A stretch of 59,889 nucleotides of DNA. Source: Pseudomonadota bacterium. Lineage in GTDB: Bacteria; Pseudomonadota; Gammaproteobacteria; Burkholderiales; Burkholderiaceae_C. Below, piece by piece: positions 18,076 through 28,205 of the stretch. The stretch's first letter is position 1. The number at the start of each line of letters is the position of its first letter. A model generated the notes under the pieces. That model saw only the letters and a list, made by a program, of their open reading frames with translations. It made no database searches and had not been told where the DNA came from. The stretch is taken from NCBI GenBank assembly GCA_021848345.1, contig JAJZUV010000019.1, positions 1-59,889 of the forward strand. Direction: 5' to 3'. The position numbers and the translations under genes were made by a program.

Positions 18076-19014
18076 ATGCGTCAGTGGTGTCGTCAGATCG
18101 TGCAGGACGCAGCGCTGTACAGCGGCGCTTCCACCTGGTGGGCGCGGAACCAGCGCGCGCGGCGCATTCTCACCTTGCATGGCATCGGCGCGCAGGACAT
18201 GCCGCTGGAGCGATTCACGATGCTGATGCGATGGCTGCGCCGCCATGCCCGCGTCGTGCCCCTGGCCGACATGCTGGCGTCCCTGCGGGCGGGGGAGCCG
18301 GCGGGGCCCGAACTGGAAGTGGCGCTGACCTTCGACGACGGCCTGGCCAGCCAGTTCCATCTGGCCTACCCCGTGCTGCGCGAGCTCGGCCTCAGCGCGA
18401 CCATCTTCGCCTGCCCGCAACTGATCGACCAGGGCCGCTGGCTGTGGACCCATGAGGCGCGCGCCCGCTGGCAGCGCCTGTCACCGGGCGCGCGCCGGGA
18501 GCTCGCGGGCGAATTCGCGATGCCCAGCCAGGAGACCCACGCGGTCGTCGGGTGGCTGAAGTCCCTTCCGTCGCAAGCCCGGGAGCACATCTGCACCCGG
18601 TTGCGCGAAGCCACGCCCGACTTTCGCCCGGAGCCCTCGGAGTCGGTGGCCTACGACCTCATGAGCTGGGAGCAGATGCGGCGCATGGACCCGGCGTGCG
18701 TGACCATCGGATCGCATTCGCTGAGCCATCCGATCCTCACCACCCTGGACGACCAGGAGCTGGAGCGCGAGTTGCGCGACAGCCGCTCGCTGCTGGAGAC
18801 TCGCCTGGACCGCCCGGTTCCCACGCTTTGCTATCCGAACGGAGCCGTGGACGGGCGCGTGCGCGATTGCGCGGCCAGGCACTACGAGGCCGCGCTGAGC
18901 ACCTGCGAGGCCTTCATTCCGCAAGGCCCGGTGGACTACTGGTTCATGCCCCGCATCGCCTTGAGCCCCGAGCTCGCGCTTTCGGCCTGGCGCCTGCACT
19001 CCCCACGGTCCTGA
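18076..19014 (+). CDS. Polysaccharide deacetylase (NodB homology domain)
   Basis: 312 aa carbohydrate esterase family 4-type protein. The catalytic metal/base motif is LTFDDGLASQF (about 91-101), the second metal motif is SHSLSHPIL (HSxSHP), and the RxxPY-equivalent region is LCYPNGAVDGR. It would remove N- or O-acetyl groups from a polysaccharide or glycan precursor. No clear signal peptide, so a cytoplasmic or membrane-associated site is possible. ATG 18076 chosen; GTG at 18064 is 4 codons upstream and equally possible. Followed at 14 bp by the acyltransferase-like gene, forming a three-gene polysaccharide block with the GT2. Confidence 0.8.
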   Translation: MRQWCRQIVQDAALYSGASTWWARNQRARRILTLHGIGAQDMPLERFTMLMRWLRRHARVVPLADMLASLRAGEPAGPELEVALTFDDGLASQFHLAYPVLRELGLSATIFACPQLIDQGRWLWTHEARARWQRLSPGARRELAGEFAMPSQETHAVVGWLKSLPSQAREHICTRLREATPDFRPEPSESVAYDLMSWEQMRRMDPACVTIGSHSLSHPILTTLDDQELERELRDSRSLLETRLDRPVPTLCYPNGAVDGRVRDCAARHYEAALSTCEAFIPQGPVDYWFMPRIALSPELALSAWRLHSPRS

Positions 19015-19028
19015 GGCCTTCGACCAGC

Positions 19029-20222
19029 ATGTCCGGCGGCCCTTCGCACCTGCGCATCAGCGTGGTCTCGGATCTCGCGGATTTCGACCGCCTCGCGCCG
19101 GACTGGATCGAGCTGCAGGCCCGGGACTCCGACAGCAGCATTTTCCTCAGCTGGGACTGGCAGCGTCTGTGGTGGAAGCACTATGGCGCCGACAGGCAGT
19201 TGTGCATCGTCGTCGCGCGCCTCGGGCCGCGCGCGGTCGGCCTGCTGCCGCTGTACGTGGAGCGGCACCGGCGCGCGGGCGGGCTGTTCGTGGCACGCAA
19301 GCTGCGCCAGATCGGGGTCGGGGGCGACACGGCGCCCGACGACCTGGGAGGGCTGTTCGCGCCGGAGCATGCGCGGGAGGCGAGCGCGGCGATCGCGCGC
19401 CACGTCGCCCGCGAGCTGCGGCAGTGGGACATGCTCGACTGGAGCGACCTGGCGCCGGGCTCGCCGCTGCTTCGCGCGCTCGACACCGAACTGCGGCGCG
19501 AGGGGCTGCGGGTACGCTGCCAGCCCGCGGACCCGATCACCTTCGGCGCGCTGCCGCGCAGCTGGAACGAATACCGCGGCAGCCTGAGCCGCAACCGCCG
19601 CGAGGTGCTGAACCGCAAGAGGCGCAAGTTCGAGGCCCTTCCGGGCGCGCGCTTCAGGCGGGTCGAAGCCTCGTCCGATCTGGCGAAGGCCTTCGAGCGC
19701 CTGGCCGAATTGCACCGCTTGCGCTGGTCCGGCCGCACCGAACGCCCGGGATTTTCCACGCCCCAGTACCGCGGCTTCCACCACGAACTCATGCAGGCCC
19801 TGTTGAGCCAGGGGCAGCTTCGGCTGCTGGGACTGGAGCTCGAGGGCCGGACCATCGCGATGATCTACGGCATGCAGTACAAGGGGCGCTTCTGCTTTTT
19901 CCAGAGCGGTTTCGATCCGGCGTACGCCGCGTACAGCCCCGGCGACGTGCTGATGGGCTACGCGGTCGAACTGGCGATCGAGCAGGGCTGCGAGATCTTC
20001 GACATGCTCAAGGGCGACCACGAATACAAGCGCCATTTCTTCCAGGATTCACGGCGGAACCTGGAACTTCGCGCCTTTCGCCGCGGCCCGGTCGACGCCG
20101 CCTACCGCCTGCACGACGCGTTGCGATGGGTGCGCGACGCGCTGCGCAGGACGCGGCCGAAGCATGGATCGCGCGAGGCCGCGAGGGTGCCCGCGGGAAC
20201 CCGCCAGTTCGTGGGGCCATGA
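19029..20222 (+). CDS. GNAT/FemAB-like acyltransferase (BioF2-like, CelD family)
   Basis: 397 aa. The N-terminal half opens with a conserved SWDWQRLWWKHYG-type segment, and the C-terminal BioF2-like acetyltransferase domain (about 185-340) contains LSRNRREVLNRKRRK, ELHRLRWSGRTERPG, and FDMLKGDHEYKRHFF. These are hallmarks of the CelD / polysaccharide-associated GNAT group, which shares a fold with FemABX aminoacyl transferases. Likely role is acylation of a sugar nucleotide, lipid-linked oligosaccharide or peptide in exopolysaccharide making (inference). Its stop overlaps the next start by 4 bp (ATGA at 20219). Confidence 0.7.
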   Translation: MSGGPSHLRISVVSDLADFDRLAPDWIELQARDSDSSIFLSWDWQRLWWKHYGADRQLCIVVARLGPRAVGLLPLYVERHRRAGGLFVARKLRQIGVGGDTAPDDLGGLFAPEHAREASAAIARHVARELRQWDMLDWSDLAPGSPLLRALDTELRREGLRVRCQPADPITFGALPRSWNEYRGSLSRNRREVLNRKRRKFEALPGARFRRVEASSDLAKAFERLAELHRLRWSGRTERPGFSTPQYRGFHHELMQALLSQGQLRLLGLELEGRTIAMIYGMQYKGRFCFFQSGFDPAYAAYSPGDVLMGYAVELAIEQGCEIFDMLKGDHEYKRHFFQDSRRNLELRAFRRGPVDAAYRLHDALRWVRDALRRTRPKHGSREAARVPAGTRQFVGP

Positions 20223-21280
20223 GCGCGCCGTCGGCCTTGCCGGCAGGCCCCCGGGTCAGCGTGGTCATCGCCGCCTACAACGCCGCGGCGACCCTGGGGG
20301 AGACGCTGCGCAGCGTCCTGGCACAGAACTGCGCGGACGTGGAGGTCGTGGTCGTGGACGACGGGTCGACCGACGCCACCCGGGCCATGCTGGAGGCCGA
20401 GGCTCCTCGCGTGCGGGCCATTCACCAGCAGAACGCGGGGATCGGCGCGGCGCGCAATCGCGGCATGCGCGAGGCGCGCGGCGAGTTCATCGCGCTGATC
20501 GACGCCGACGACGTCTGCGAGCCGGGCCGGCTGCGGATCCAGCTCGACTACCTGCTCGCGCATCCCGATGTGCTGTTGTGCAGCACGGACTTCAGCAGCT
20601 TCGACGACTCCGGCCCGATCGAGGCGTCGTCCATCGGGTCCTACTACTCGCGCTGCAGTGCGAGCCACGGCGGGGTGCGTGCGCGCTACGACCGGCACGC
20701 CGGCTTCACCCTGCCGGTCGCCGCCTGCGGCCGGGCGGCCGGCAGCGAGGTCGCCAGCCATTCGGGCCGGGTGTTCGAGCAACTTCTGCTGGGCAACTTC
20801 ATCCACCCGCCGACCGTGATGTTCCGCCGCGAGGCGCTCGAGCTCGCGGGGAATTTCGACCCTTCCATCCGCATCGCCTGCGAATGGGAATGGCTGGTCC
20901 GCGTCGCCCACGCGGGCCCCGTGGGCTACATCGATCTGCCCTTGCTGCGCTACAGGCGTTCCGCGAGCCAGATTTCCTCCAGCCCGGCGATGAACCTGGA
21001 CTCGCTGCGGGTGGCCACGGCCATGCAGCGGCGCTATGCCCGGCTGCGCGTGCTCGAGCCCCGCGTGATCCGTCGACAGCTGGGCCAGCTGGAACTGCAG
21101 GCGGCCTATGCGATGGCTCCCGCGCGCCGGATCGTCGCGTTCGCGCTGCTGGCCTCCAGTGTGTTGCGCCGCGGGGTGCTTGGGCCCTTGACCCTGCCGA
21201 CCTGCGCGCGGGTGTTTCTTCCCTCCGCCGCGCTGCGCGGCCTGCGCGCCGCGCGGCGTCGCCTGCATCCCGCATCCTGA
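20219..21280 (+). CDS. Glycosyltransferase family 2
   Basis: 353 aa GT-A fold. The nucleotide-sugar strand VSVVIAAYNAAATLGETL (13-30), VVVDDGSTDAT, the NAGIGAARNRGMREA block, and the DXD motif in IALIDADDV are all present; the acceptor-side CEWEWLVRVA supplies the ED/EW-type catalytic acid. An odd insertion (about 120-185) with HAGFTLPVAACGRAAGS separates the halves. Adds a sugar to a lipid-linked glycan at the inner membrane. Translationally coupled to the acyltransferase-like gene. Specificity unknown. Confidence 0.82.
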   Translation: MSAPSALPAGPRVSVVIAAYNAAATLGETLRSVLAQNCADVEVVVVDDGSTDATRAMLEAEAPRVRAIHQQNAGIGAARNRGMREARGEFIALIDADDVCEPGRLRIQLDYLLAHPDVLLCSTDFSSFDDSGPIEASSIGSYYSRCSASHGGVRARYDRHAGFTLPVAACGRAAGSEVASHSGRVFEQLLLGNFIHPPTVMFRREALELAGNFDPSIRIACEWEWLVRVAHAGPVGYIDLPLLRYRRSASQISSSPAMNLDSLRVATAMQRRYARLRVLEPRVIRRQLGQLELQAAYAMAPARRIVAFALLASSVLRRGVLGPLTLPTCARVFLPSAALRGLRAARRRLHPAS

Positions 21281-22465
<1,185 letters not shown>

Positions 22466-23806
22466 TCAGATCTCCTGCGGCTGCCGGCGCAGCCACGCGA
22501 CGAAGCGCCGCCCGTAGAGGGGCTGGCGCCACAGCAGCCAGGCCGCGGCCGCCAGGTTGAGCAGCGCGATGCTCAGCAGCAGCGCCGGCACCGACACCCC
22601 GAGGCTCAGCAGGGCCGCGCAAAAGCCGGTGCACACGATCATGTACAGCGCGTTGAGGATGTTGTTGGCCGCGATCACCCTGGCGCGGTGGCTTGCCGGG
22701 GTGTGGTGCTGGATCAGCGCGTACAGCGGCACGCTGTAGACCCCGGCGCTGGCCGACAGCCCGAACAGATCCCCCATGACCCGCCAGTGGGCCGGCTGCG
22801 CGACGAAGGCGCCGACCCCCAGCAGCGGGCCCGGCGCGGCCGCTGCGTGCGCGGCCAGGTACAGGTCGACCCCGAAGGCGCTCATGCCCAGCGCACCCAG
22901 GGGCACCAGGCCGGGTTCGACGCGCCCGCGCGCCAGCCACTCGCAGGCCAGGGAACCCAGGCCGACCCCCACCGAGAACACGACCAGCAGCAAGGAGGCC
23001 ACCTGCTCGTCGCCGCCCAGCACGTCCTTCGCGAACACCGGGAACTGGGTGAGGAAGGCCACGCCGTAGAACCACATCCAGGAGATCGCCAGCAGCGCCT
23101 GCAGCAGCACCGGATCGCGCGCGGCCAGGCGCAGGTTGGCCAGGGTCTCGCGCAGGGGATTCCAGCGCACGCGCAGCCCGGCGTCGAGCGCCGGCGTGGA
23201 CGGAATGCGCCGCGACGCCGCCCATCCCCCCAGCGCCACCAGCACGCAGGCCGCGCCCGCCAGCCACGGCCCCTGGCGCAGGCTCATCAGCAGGCCGCCG
23301 GCCAGGTTGCCCAGCAGGATGGCCACGAAGGTGCCCATCTCGGTCATACCGTTGCCGCCGGTGAGCTCGGCGGCCGACAGGTGCTGCGGCAGGTAGGCGT
23401 ACTTGGCGGGCCCGAACACGCTGGAGTGCAGGCCCATGCCGAAGGCGCAGGTCAGCAAGGCCGCCAGGTTGCCGGTGGCGAAGCCCCACAGGGCCAGGGC
23501 CATGATGCCGATCTCCAGCAGCTTGACCCCGCGCATGAGCCGGTCCTTGGCCAGCTTGTCGGCCAGCTGCCCGCTGGTGGCGGAGAACAGCACGAAGGGC
23601 AGGATGTACAGGGCCGCGATCAGGTTGACCATCAAGCCCGGCGACAGCGCCGCGCCGGCCTGGGCGCGATAGGTCACCATCACGGTGAAGGCGAACTTGA
23701 ACAGGTTGTCGTTCGCGGCGCCTCCGAACTGGGTCCAGAAGAAGGGCGCGAAGCGGCGCTGGCGCAGCAGCGCGAACTGATTGGGACGAACCGGGGCCTG
23801 GGACAT
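22466..23806 (-). CDS. MFS transporter, LplT (lysophospholipid transporter)-like
   Basis: 446 aa, about twelve hydrophobic segments. N-terminus FAPFFWTQFGGAANDNLFKFA (about 19-39) and FGPAKYAYLP with the preceding FSATSGQLADKL are the recognisable LplT-type motifs. In Enterobacteria LplT flips lysophospholipids for the acyltransferase Aas; no Aas-like gene is adjacent here. It is the last gene of the reverse-strand operon that begins with the carrier protein, 3 bp after the hydrolase B stop, so it may export or flip the product of that operon (inference). Confidence 0.72.
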   Translation of the reverse strand: MSQAPVRPNQFALLRQRRFAPFFWTQFGGAANDNLFKFAFTVMVTYRAQAGAALSPGLMVNLIAALYILPFVLFSATSGQLADKLAKDRLMRGVKLLEIGIMALALWGFATGNLAALLTCAFGMGLHSSVFGPAKYAYLPQHLSAAELTGGNGMTEMGTFVAILLGNLAGGLLMSLRQGPWLAGAACVLVALGGWAASRRIPSTPALDAGLRVRWNPLRETLANLRLAARDPVLLQALLAISWMWFYGVAFLTQFPVFAKDVLGGDEQVASLLLVVFSVGVGLGSLACEWLARGRVEPGLVPLGALGMSAFGVDLYLAAHAAAAPGPLLGVGAFVAQPAHWRVMGDLFGLSASAGVYSVPLYALIQHHTPASHRARVIAANNILNALYMIVCTGFCAALLSLGVSVPALLLSIALLNLAAAAWLLWRQPLYGRRFVAWLRRQPQEI

Positions 23807-23809
23807 GAT

Positions 23810-25597
23810 TCAGCAGCCGCGCAGGCCCTCGACGAAGACGCGGAAGGCCTGGAACAGACGCAGCTTGGCGGCCTCGGCGGTGAGCGTATGGTCGCAGTCG
23901 CCGAGGTCGAACACCTGGATCGCGGATGCGCGCACGCCGGCCGCCACCTCGCGCGGCGCCTCCTGACGCAGCAGCACGTAGCCGGGCTCGGTGCTGCCGA
24001 CGAACACGCCGAGCTGCACGCGCTGCTCGCGCAGGCGGCGCAAGCCCTGGTCGATCCTGCCGACGGGATGCAGGCCGACGCGCCTGCCGACTTCGCGCAG
24101 CGCCGCGGTGCAGGCGCGCAGCGCGCGTCGGGTCAACACGGTCAGGGCGGCCCCCGGATGGGCTTGCAGCGTGAGCACCTTCTTCCACTTGGCCCAGCTG
24201 CGCATGGATTGCCGATAACGCAAGGCCTCGGCCGCTTCCGGCGCCTGGCTCCCGCCGAGCCGGGGCGGCTGCGCGATGACCATGGGGTGGATCATCGCGA
24301 TCGCCCGGATCCCCCGCGCTCCGGAGTCGAGCGCGCCGTGCAGCGCCCAATAGGCGCCCGAGCACAATCCGCCCAGGACCACGTCGCGAAGGTCCAGGCG
24401 ATCCCGCAGGTCATCGAGCAGATCCCGCATGTCGCGCCGGCAGGCGTCGGCATAACAGTCGTTCTCGTCGGGCACGCCGGGCACGATGCCGTCCCCGAGC
24501 ATGGACAGGTCGACGCGCAGGCTGGGCACGCCCGATCGTGCGAGTTCCCGCGCAAGCCGTACATACAGGCGACCGGGGCCGGTATGGTGCACCGAGCCGG
24601 CATTGAGCAGCACCACGAGCGGCGCCGCGCCCCGGGCGCCGGGCGGCTCGCAAAGCACGCCGGCCATGCGGCGCCCCGTCCCGAGGGTCAGACGCCGCTC
24701 GCGATAGGCCGCGGTCTGCAGCTCGGGGCCGGGCGCCTCGTCGCCTGGAAGCACCCGCGCGATGTCCGTGGGGGGCGCGTTCTCCCGCGGCGGCTCGGCC
24801 CGGGCGGCCATCCAGTCGCAAAGCCGGATCACGGCCGCCTCGGGCACCTCGGCATCCTGCGGGCGATCGAACATCGCGGCGTAGCCGCCGAAGACCTGTG
24901 CGTCGAGCTCGACGCCCGCCGCGCGAATCGCCTCGCGCACTCGTTCGTCGGGCACGCCATCGTCGCGCTCGAGCAGCAGCGCGCCGCGCACGCCCCGCAG
25001 GTCCCAGTCCTGCACACCCAGGGCGGCCAGGGCATCGACGAACTCCGCCGTCAGCAGATGCCCGGCGACGCCGAGCTCGGCGTCGCCGGCCGCGGGTTCG
25101 GCCCCCAGCGCGGCCACGGCGCGCAATTCGCGCGCGTAGGCGCGCCCCTTGGTCACCGGAGCCCACAAGGCCACCCATCGTGCATCGGCCCGCGCGGCGG
25201 CCATGCCGGCCAACGCGCCACCGAGGCGCAGACCGATCAGCGCGACCTGGGCGCACCCGATCTCGCGCCGCAGGTATTCGGCCGCATGCTCGACGGAAGC
25301 CACCCACGGGTCCAGGCTCGCATCCTGCGCGGCGTCGCCCTCGGAGTCGCCGGAGCCCGGGTAATCGAAACGCAGCGCCACGATGCCGCGCCGGGCCAGC
25401 CCGTCCGCGACGTGCAGCAGGCTGCGATGCGCGCATTCCTCCTCGGCGCCCAAGGGCGCGCAGATCACCACGCCCAGGCTCCCGCGCGCGCCGTGCAGCC
25501 AGCCGGCGCAGCGCTGGGGCGCCTCGCCGAACAGCACCGGCGTACGCACGGGCGCCGTGGCTGCGGCCGCGGGGACTTGGAGAAGGTCGGAATCCAT
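23810..25597 (-). CDS. Two-domain alpha/beta hydrolase, exosortase-A-associated pair fused (copy B)
   Basis: 595 aa with the same two-domain plan as the gene at 16093-17817. Domain 1 (about 20-270): VICAPLGAEEE, RFDYPGSGDSEGD, elbow GLRLG with Arg124 at the nucleophile position. Domain 2 (about 300-595): LNAGSVHHTGPGR, RVDLSMLGDG, elbow GLCSG with Cys412, and a catalytic-type DHTLT near the end. It lies 7 bp after the GH2 gene and 3 bp before the transporter, inside the aminoacyl-carrier-protein operon. A Cys nucleophile next to a carrier-protein system suggests thioester cleavage or acyl transfer (inference). Confidence 0.75.
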   Translation of the reverse strand: MDSDLLQVPAAAATAPVRTPVLFGEAPQRCAGWLHGARGSLGVVICAPLGAEEECAHRSLLHVADGLARRGIVALRFDYPGSGDSEGDAAQDASLDPWVASVEHAAEYLRREIGCAQVALIGLRLGGALAGMAAARADARWVALWAPVTKGRAYARELRAVAALGAEPAAGDAELGVAGHLLTAEFVDALAALGVQDWDLRGVRGALLLERDDGVPDERVREAIRAAGVELDAQVFGGYAAMFDRPQDAEVPEAAVIRLCDWMAARAEPPRENAPPTDIARVLPGDEAPGPELQTAAYRERRLTLGTGRRMAGVLCEPPGARGAAPLVVLLNAGSVHHTGPGRLYVRLARELARSGVPSLRVDLSMLGDGIVPGVPDENDCYADACRRDMRDLLDDLRDRLDLRDVVLGGLCSGAYWALHGALDSGARGIRAIAMIHPMVIAQPPRLGGSQAPEAAEALRYRQSMRSWAKWKKVLTLQAHPGAALTVLTRRALRACTAALREVGRRVGLHPVGRIDQGLRRLREQRVQLGVFVGSTEPGYVLLRQEAPREVAAGVRASAIQVFDLGDCDHTLTAEAAKLRLFQAFRVFVEGLRGC

Positions 25598-25604
25598 CGC
25601 GCTC

Positions 25605-28097
25605 TCAGGCCTCGCGCACCGTCACGACGCCGCGCAGGTTGGCCGCGCTGCAATGGACTCTCGTGCCCGGTGCGAGCGCGGCGGGCCGCAGGCGCACGAT
25701 ACGCTCGACGCCCGGCGCGAGATGAAAGGCGTCGTCCTCCGGCTCGTACCCGGGCGCCTCGATCTCGACGCCCAGCAGCAGCTCGTCGGACTGCACATGC
25801 AGCCAGCGGTCCGCGCCGTCCGCGACCAGGCGCAGGCGCGGCGGCGCGGTCACCGGCTCCACGCGCATGCCCGAGGGGAAATGAAAGGCCTCCGAGACCA
25901 TCTCGCCGGCGGCGTCGAGCAGGCGCGCGACCACCGCATCGTGCGCCGGCGGGCCGAAGCGGTAGGCATGGTTGATGTCGACGAAATGCCCGAACAGCTC
26001 GGTGGTGCCCACGCGCACGCAGCCCGCCGGGTCGACGCGAAGCTCGCGCTCGGCACGCAGGGTCCGGATGCGGCCGCCCTGCCAGAGCTCCACGACCAGC
26101 GTGCCCTCGAGGCCTTCGGGGCGATCGTTGAGCACCAGGAAATCACAACCCTCGAGGCCCCGATCGTCGATCAGCACCGCACGTGGCGCCAGGCATCGCT
26201 TCAGCGCCCAGTAGGCCGGCTTGGGCCGCGCGTCCGAGTCCAGCACCCCCCAGCCGGCGCCCTGCGCCAGATCGCGCAGCCACCACACCAGCGCGCCCTG
26301 GCAGCCGGAATCCGAAGCCCGCCAGGTCGCGAACACGCGACTCATCAGTTCGCCGCTGACCAGGCTCGACCAGCGCAGGTAGCCCTGCGGGTCCACCATG
26401 CGCATGTCCCGCGCATCGGCGCGCACCAGCTCCGGGAAATAGTGATCCCGCACGTCCTCGAAATCCCAGCCGGCGCCGGCGTCGCGCGGCACGCCGGCCT
26501 TCCAGCGCGGATCGTGCGGGCCCAGATGGCCGAGCCCGGAGCGTTCCAGCGCGACCTGCGACGGCACGTTGGACAGGCCCAGGCACTCCGCCGCCAGACG
26601 GACTCCAGCCAGTCGCGCATCCGCGAGCGGCCGCCGGTAGGCCCCGACGCCGTAGTAGTGGCTGACCCCCGACGAAGCATGGAAGGGCAGCGCGCCTCCC
26701 GAGGGCGACGAGCGCACCCACGCGCTGGCCGGCCGCATGCGCGCGTGCAGGCGAGGCACCTGCTCGCTCAGGAAGGCGTGGCTCCACGCGGCCTCGGGCA
26801 GGCCCATCATCGCGGCCTGCTGCTCGATCTCGCTGCCGCCGCACACCACCGCCGTGCAGGCGTGGCGCTCCAGCCTGCGCAGAATCTGTTCCACTTCCTC
26901 CAGAGCCTCCTGTGCGAAGCCAGGATCGTCGAAGGGGTAATCCATGTTCGCGAACATGAGGTCCTGCCACACCAGAATGCCCAGGCGGTCGCAGGCGGCA
27001 TAGAACGCGTCGCTGGCGTAGGTCGCGGTGCCGACGATGCGCAGCATGTTCATGCCGGCCGCGACCACGCGCGCCAGCAGGGTCTCCAGGTTCGCGGGGT
27101 CCGGGTCGGGGCGTCGCAGGTCCGCGACCGTCCAGCAGGCCCCGCGCACGAACAGCGGCCTGCCGTTGCAGCGCAGTTCCAGCGCGCCTTCGGGGTGGAG
27201 CAGCTCGAAGGACTTGAAGCCAAGACGCCCGCCATCGATGCGCGTGCTGCCGCGCGGGCCCCGCAGCTCGAGCTCGCAGTCGTACAGCGCCGGGCTTCCA
27301 TGGGTGTGCGGCCACCAGGGCTCGATGCCGTCCAGCTCGATGTCGTGCGCCTCGATGCCCTGCGCATGCAGCCGGGCGGCGTCGACCCTGTGCAGGTGGG
27401 AGCCCAGGCGCAGCATGACCGACTCGCAGGCGCCGCCCCCGAGCAGGGTCCAGCGCGCCCCCAGGCGCAGCACGGCACGACCGGCTCGCCATGCGGGCGC
27501 GAGCTCCAAATCGTGCACGTCGAAGCCGCGCACGCCTTCCAGATGGCAGGGCCGCCACGGCCCCACGATGTCGGTGTGGGGATTCCAGCTGCTCACGCGT
27601 CCGAGCAGGGTGGTGCGGAACCAGCGCAGGTTCTGCGACGCCACCAGCGCGGTCTTCCAGCGCGGCCGCGCGCGGCGGGCGCGCAACTCGGGCGCCAGCG
27701 CGGTACAGCGCAGGACCAGCTCTCGCGGGCTCCCTTGCAGCGGCACGACGTAGGCGCGGTGCATGTTGCGGGCGCCCAGCACCGCCTGGCCGTCGACCCA
27801 GACATCGACCAGGGTGGCCAGCCCCTCGAAGCGCAGACGCAGCGCCTCCACGTCGTCCCAGCGGGGCAGCTCGCGGCGAAACCACCAGTCGAACTCGTCC
27901 AGTCCCTGTGCGTCCGACTCGTCGCCGTCCAGCGCTGCCGCGACCGTGGTCGGCAGCGTGACCGCGCGCCAGCCCTGCGCGGGCAGGTCCCCGGGGCCCC
28001 CAAAGGCCCCGGGCGGGCTTCGCAGCATGCTCCACCCCGAGTCGAGCGGTTCGCTTCGATGCGCGTCGATCCGGCGACTCGCCAGGCACAGGCTCAT
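25605..28097 (-). CDS. Glycoside hydrolase family 2, beta-mannosidase-like
   Basis: 830 aa. Sugar-binding jelly roll (about 10-190; WWFRRELP, FEGLATLVDVWVDGQ, WNPHTDIVGPWRP), Ig-like domain, and TIM barrel (about 305-600; MLRIVGTATYASDAFYAACD, LGILVWQDLMFAN). The acid/base glutamate is Glu423 in VVCGGSEIEQQ, where classical enzymes have GNNE. The likely nucleophile is Glu504 in LAAECLGLSNVPS. No signal peptide, so a cytoplasmic enzyme is predicted. It lies 7 bp before hydrolase B and 107 bp after DUF1839. A glycosidase is unexpected with carrier-protein genes and points to a glycosylated product or substrate (inference). Confidence 0.8.
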   Translation of the reverse strand: MSLCLASRRIDAHRSEPLDSGWSMLRSPPGAFGGPGDLPAQGWRAVTLPTTVAAALDGDESDAQGLDEFDWWFRRELPRWDDVEALRLRFEGLATLVDVWVDGQAVLGARNMHRAYVVPLQGSPRELVLRCTALAPELRARRARPRWKTALVASQNLRWFRTTLLGRVSSWNPHTDIVGPWRPCHLEGVRGFDVHDLELAPAWRAGRAVLRLGARWTLLGGGACESVMLRLGSHLHRVDAARLHAQGIEAHDIELDGIEPWWPHTHGSPALYDCELELRGPRGSTRIDGGRLGFKSFELLHPEGALELRCNGRPLFVRGACWTVADLRRPDPDPANLETLLARVVAAGMNMLRIVGTATYASDAFYAACDRLGILVWQDLMFANMDYPFDDPGFAQEALEEVEQILRRLERHACTAVVCGGSEIEQQAAMMGLPEAAWSHAFLSEQVPRLHARMRPASAWVRSSPSGGALPFHASSGVSHYYGVGAYRRPLADARLAGVRLAAECLGLSNVPSQVALERSGLGHLGPHDPRWKAGVPRDAGAGWDFEDVRDHYFPELVRADARDMRMVDPQGYLRWSSLVSGELMSRVFATWRASDSGCQGALVWWLRDLAQGAGWGVLDSDARPKPAYWALKRCLAPRAVLIDDRGLEGCDFLVLNDRPEGLEGTLVVELWQGGRIRTLRAERELRVDPAGCVRVGTTELFGHFVDINHAYRFGPPAHDAVVARLLDAAGEMVSEAFHFPSGMRVEPVTAPPRLRLVADGADRWLHVQSDELLLGVEIEAPGYEPEDDAFHLAPGVERIVRLRPAALAPGTRVHCSAANLRGVVTVREA

Positions 28098-28205
28098 CGG
28101 CGGACTCTCCCCAGCTCGCTCGATGCTCCGGGGTTCCCGCCGCGCTGCTCCAGGCCTGGCGGCGTCGACCCGAAGCGAGCGCGCGGCGCGACCATCGCCA
28201 GGGCC

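Noticed and set aside
22466..23806. Assigning the MFS gene as a drug exporter
   Set aside because: The N-terminal NDNLFKFA and FGPAKYAYLP motifs point to the LplT group rather than drug:H+ antiporters.
22688..25975. 1095-codon forward open frame opposite the MFS and hydrolase B genes
   Set aside because: Same artefact; Arg/Gln/His-rich with no motif, and it covers both genes and their boundary.
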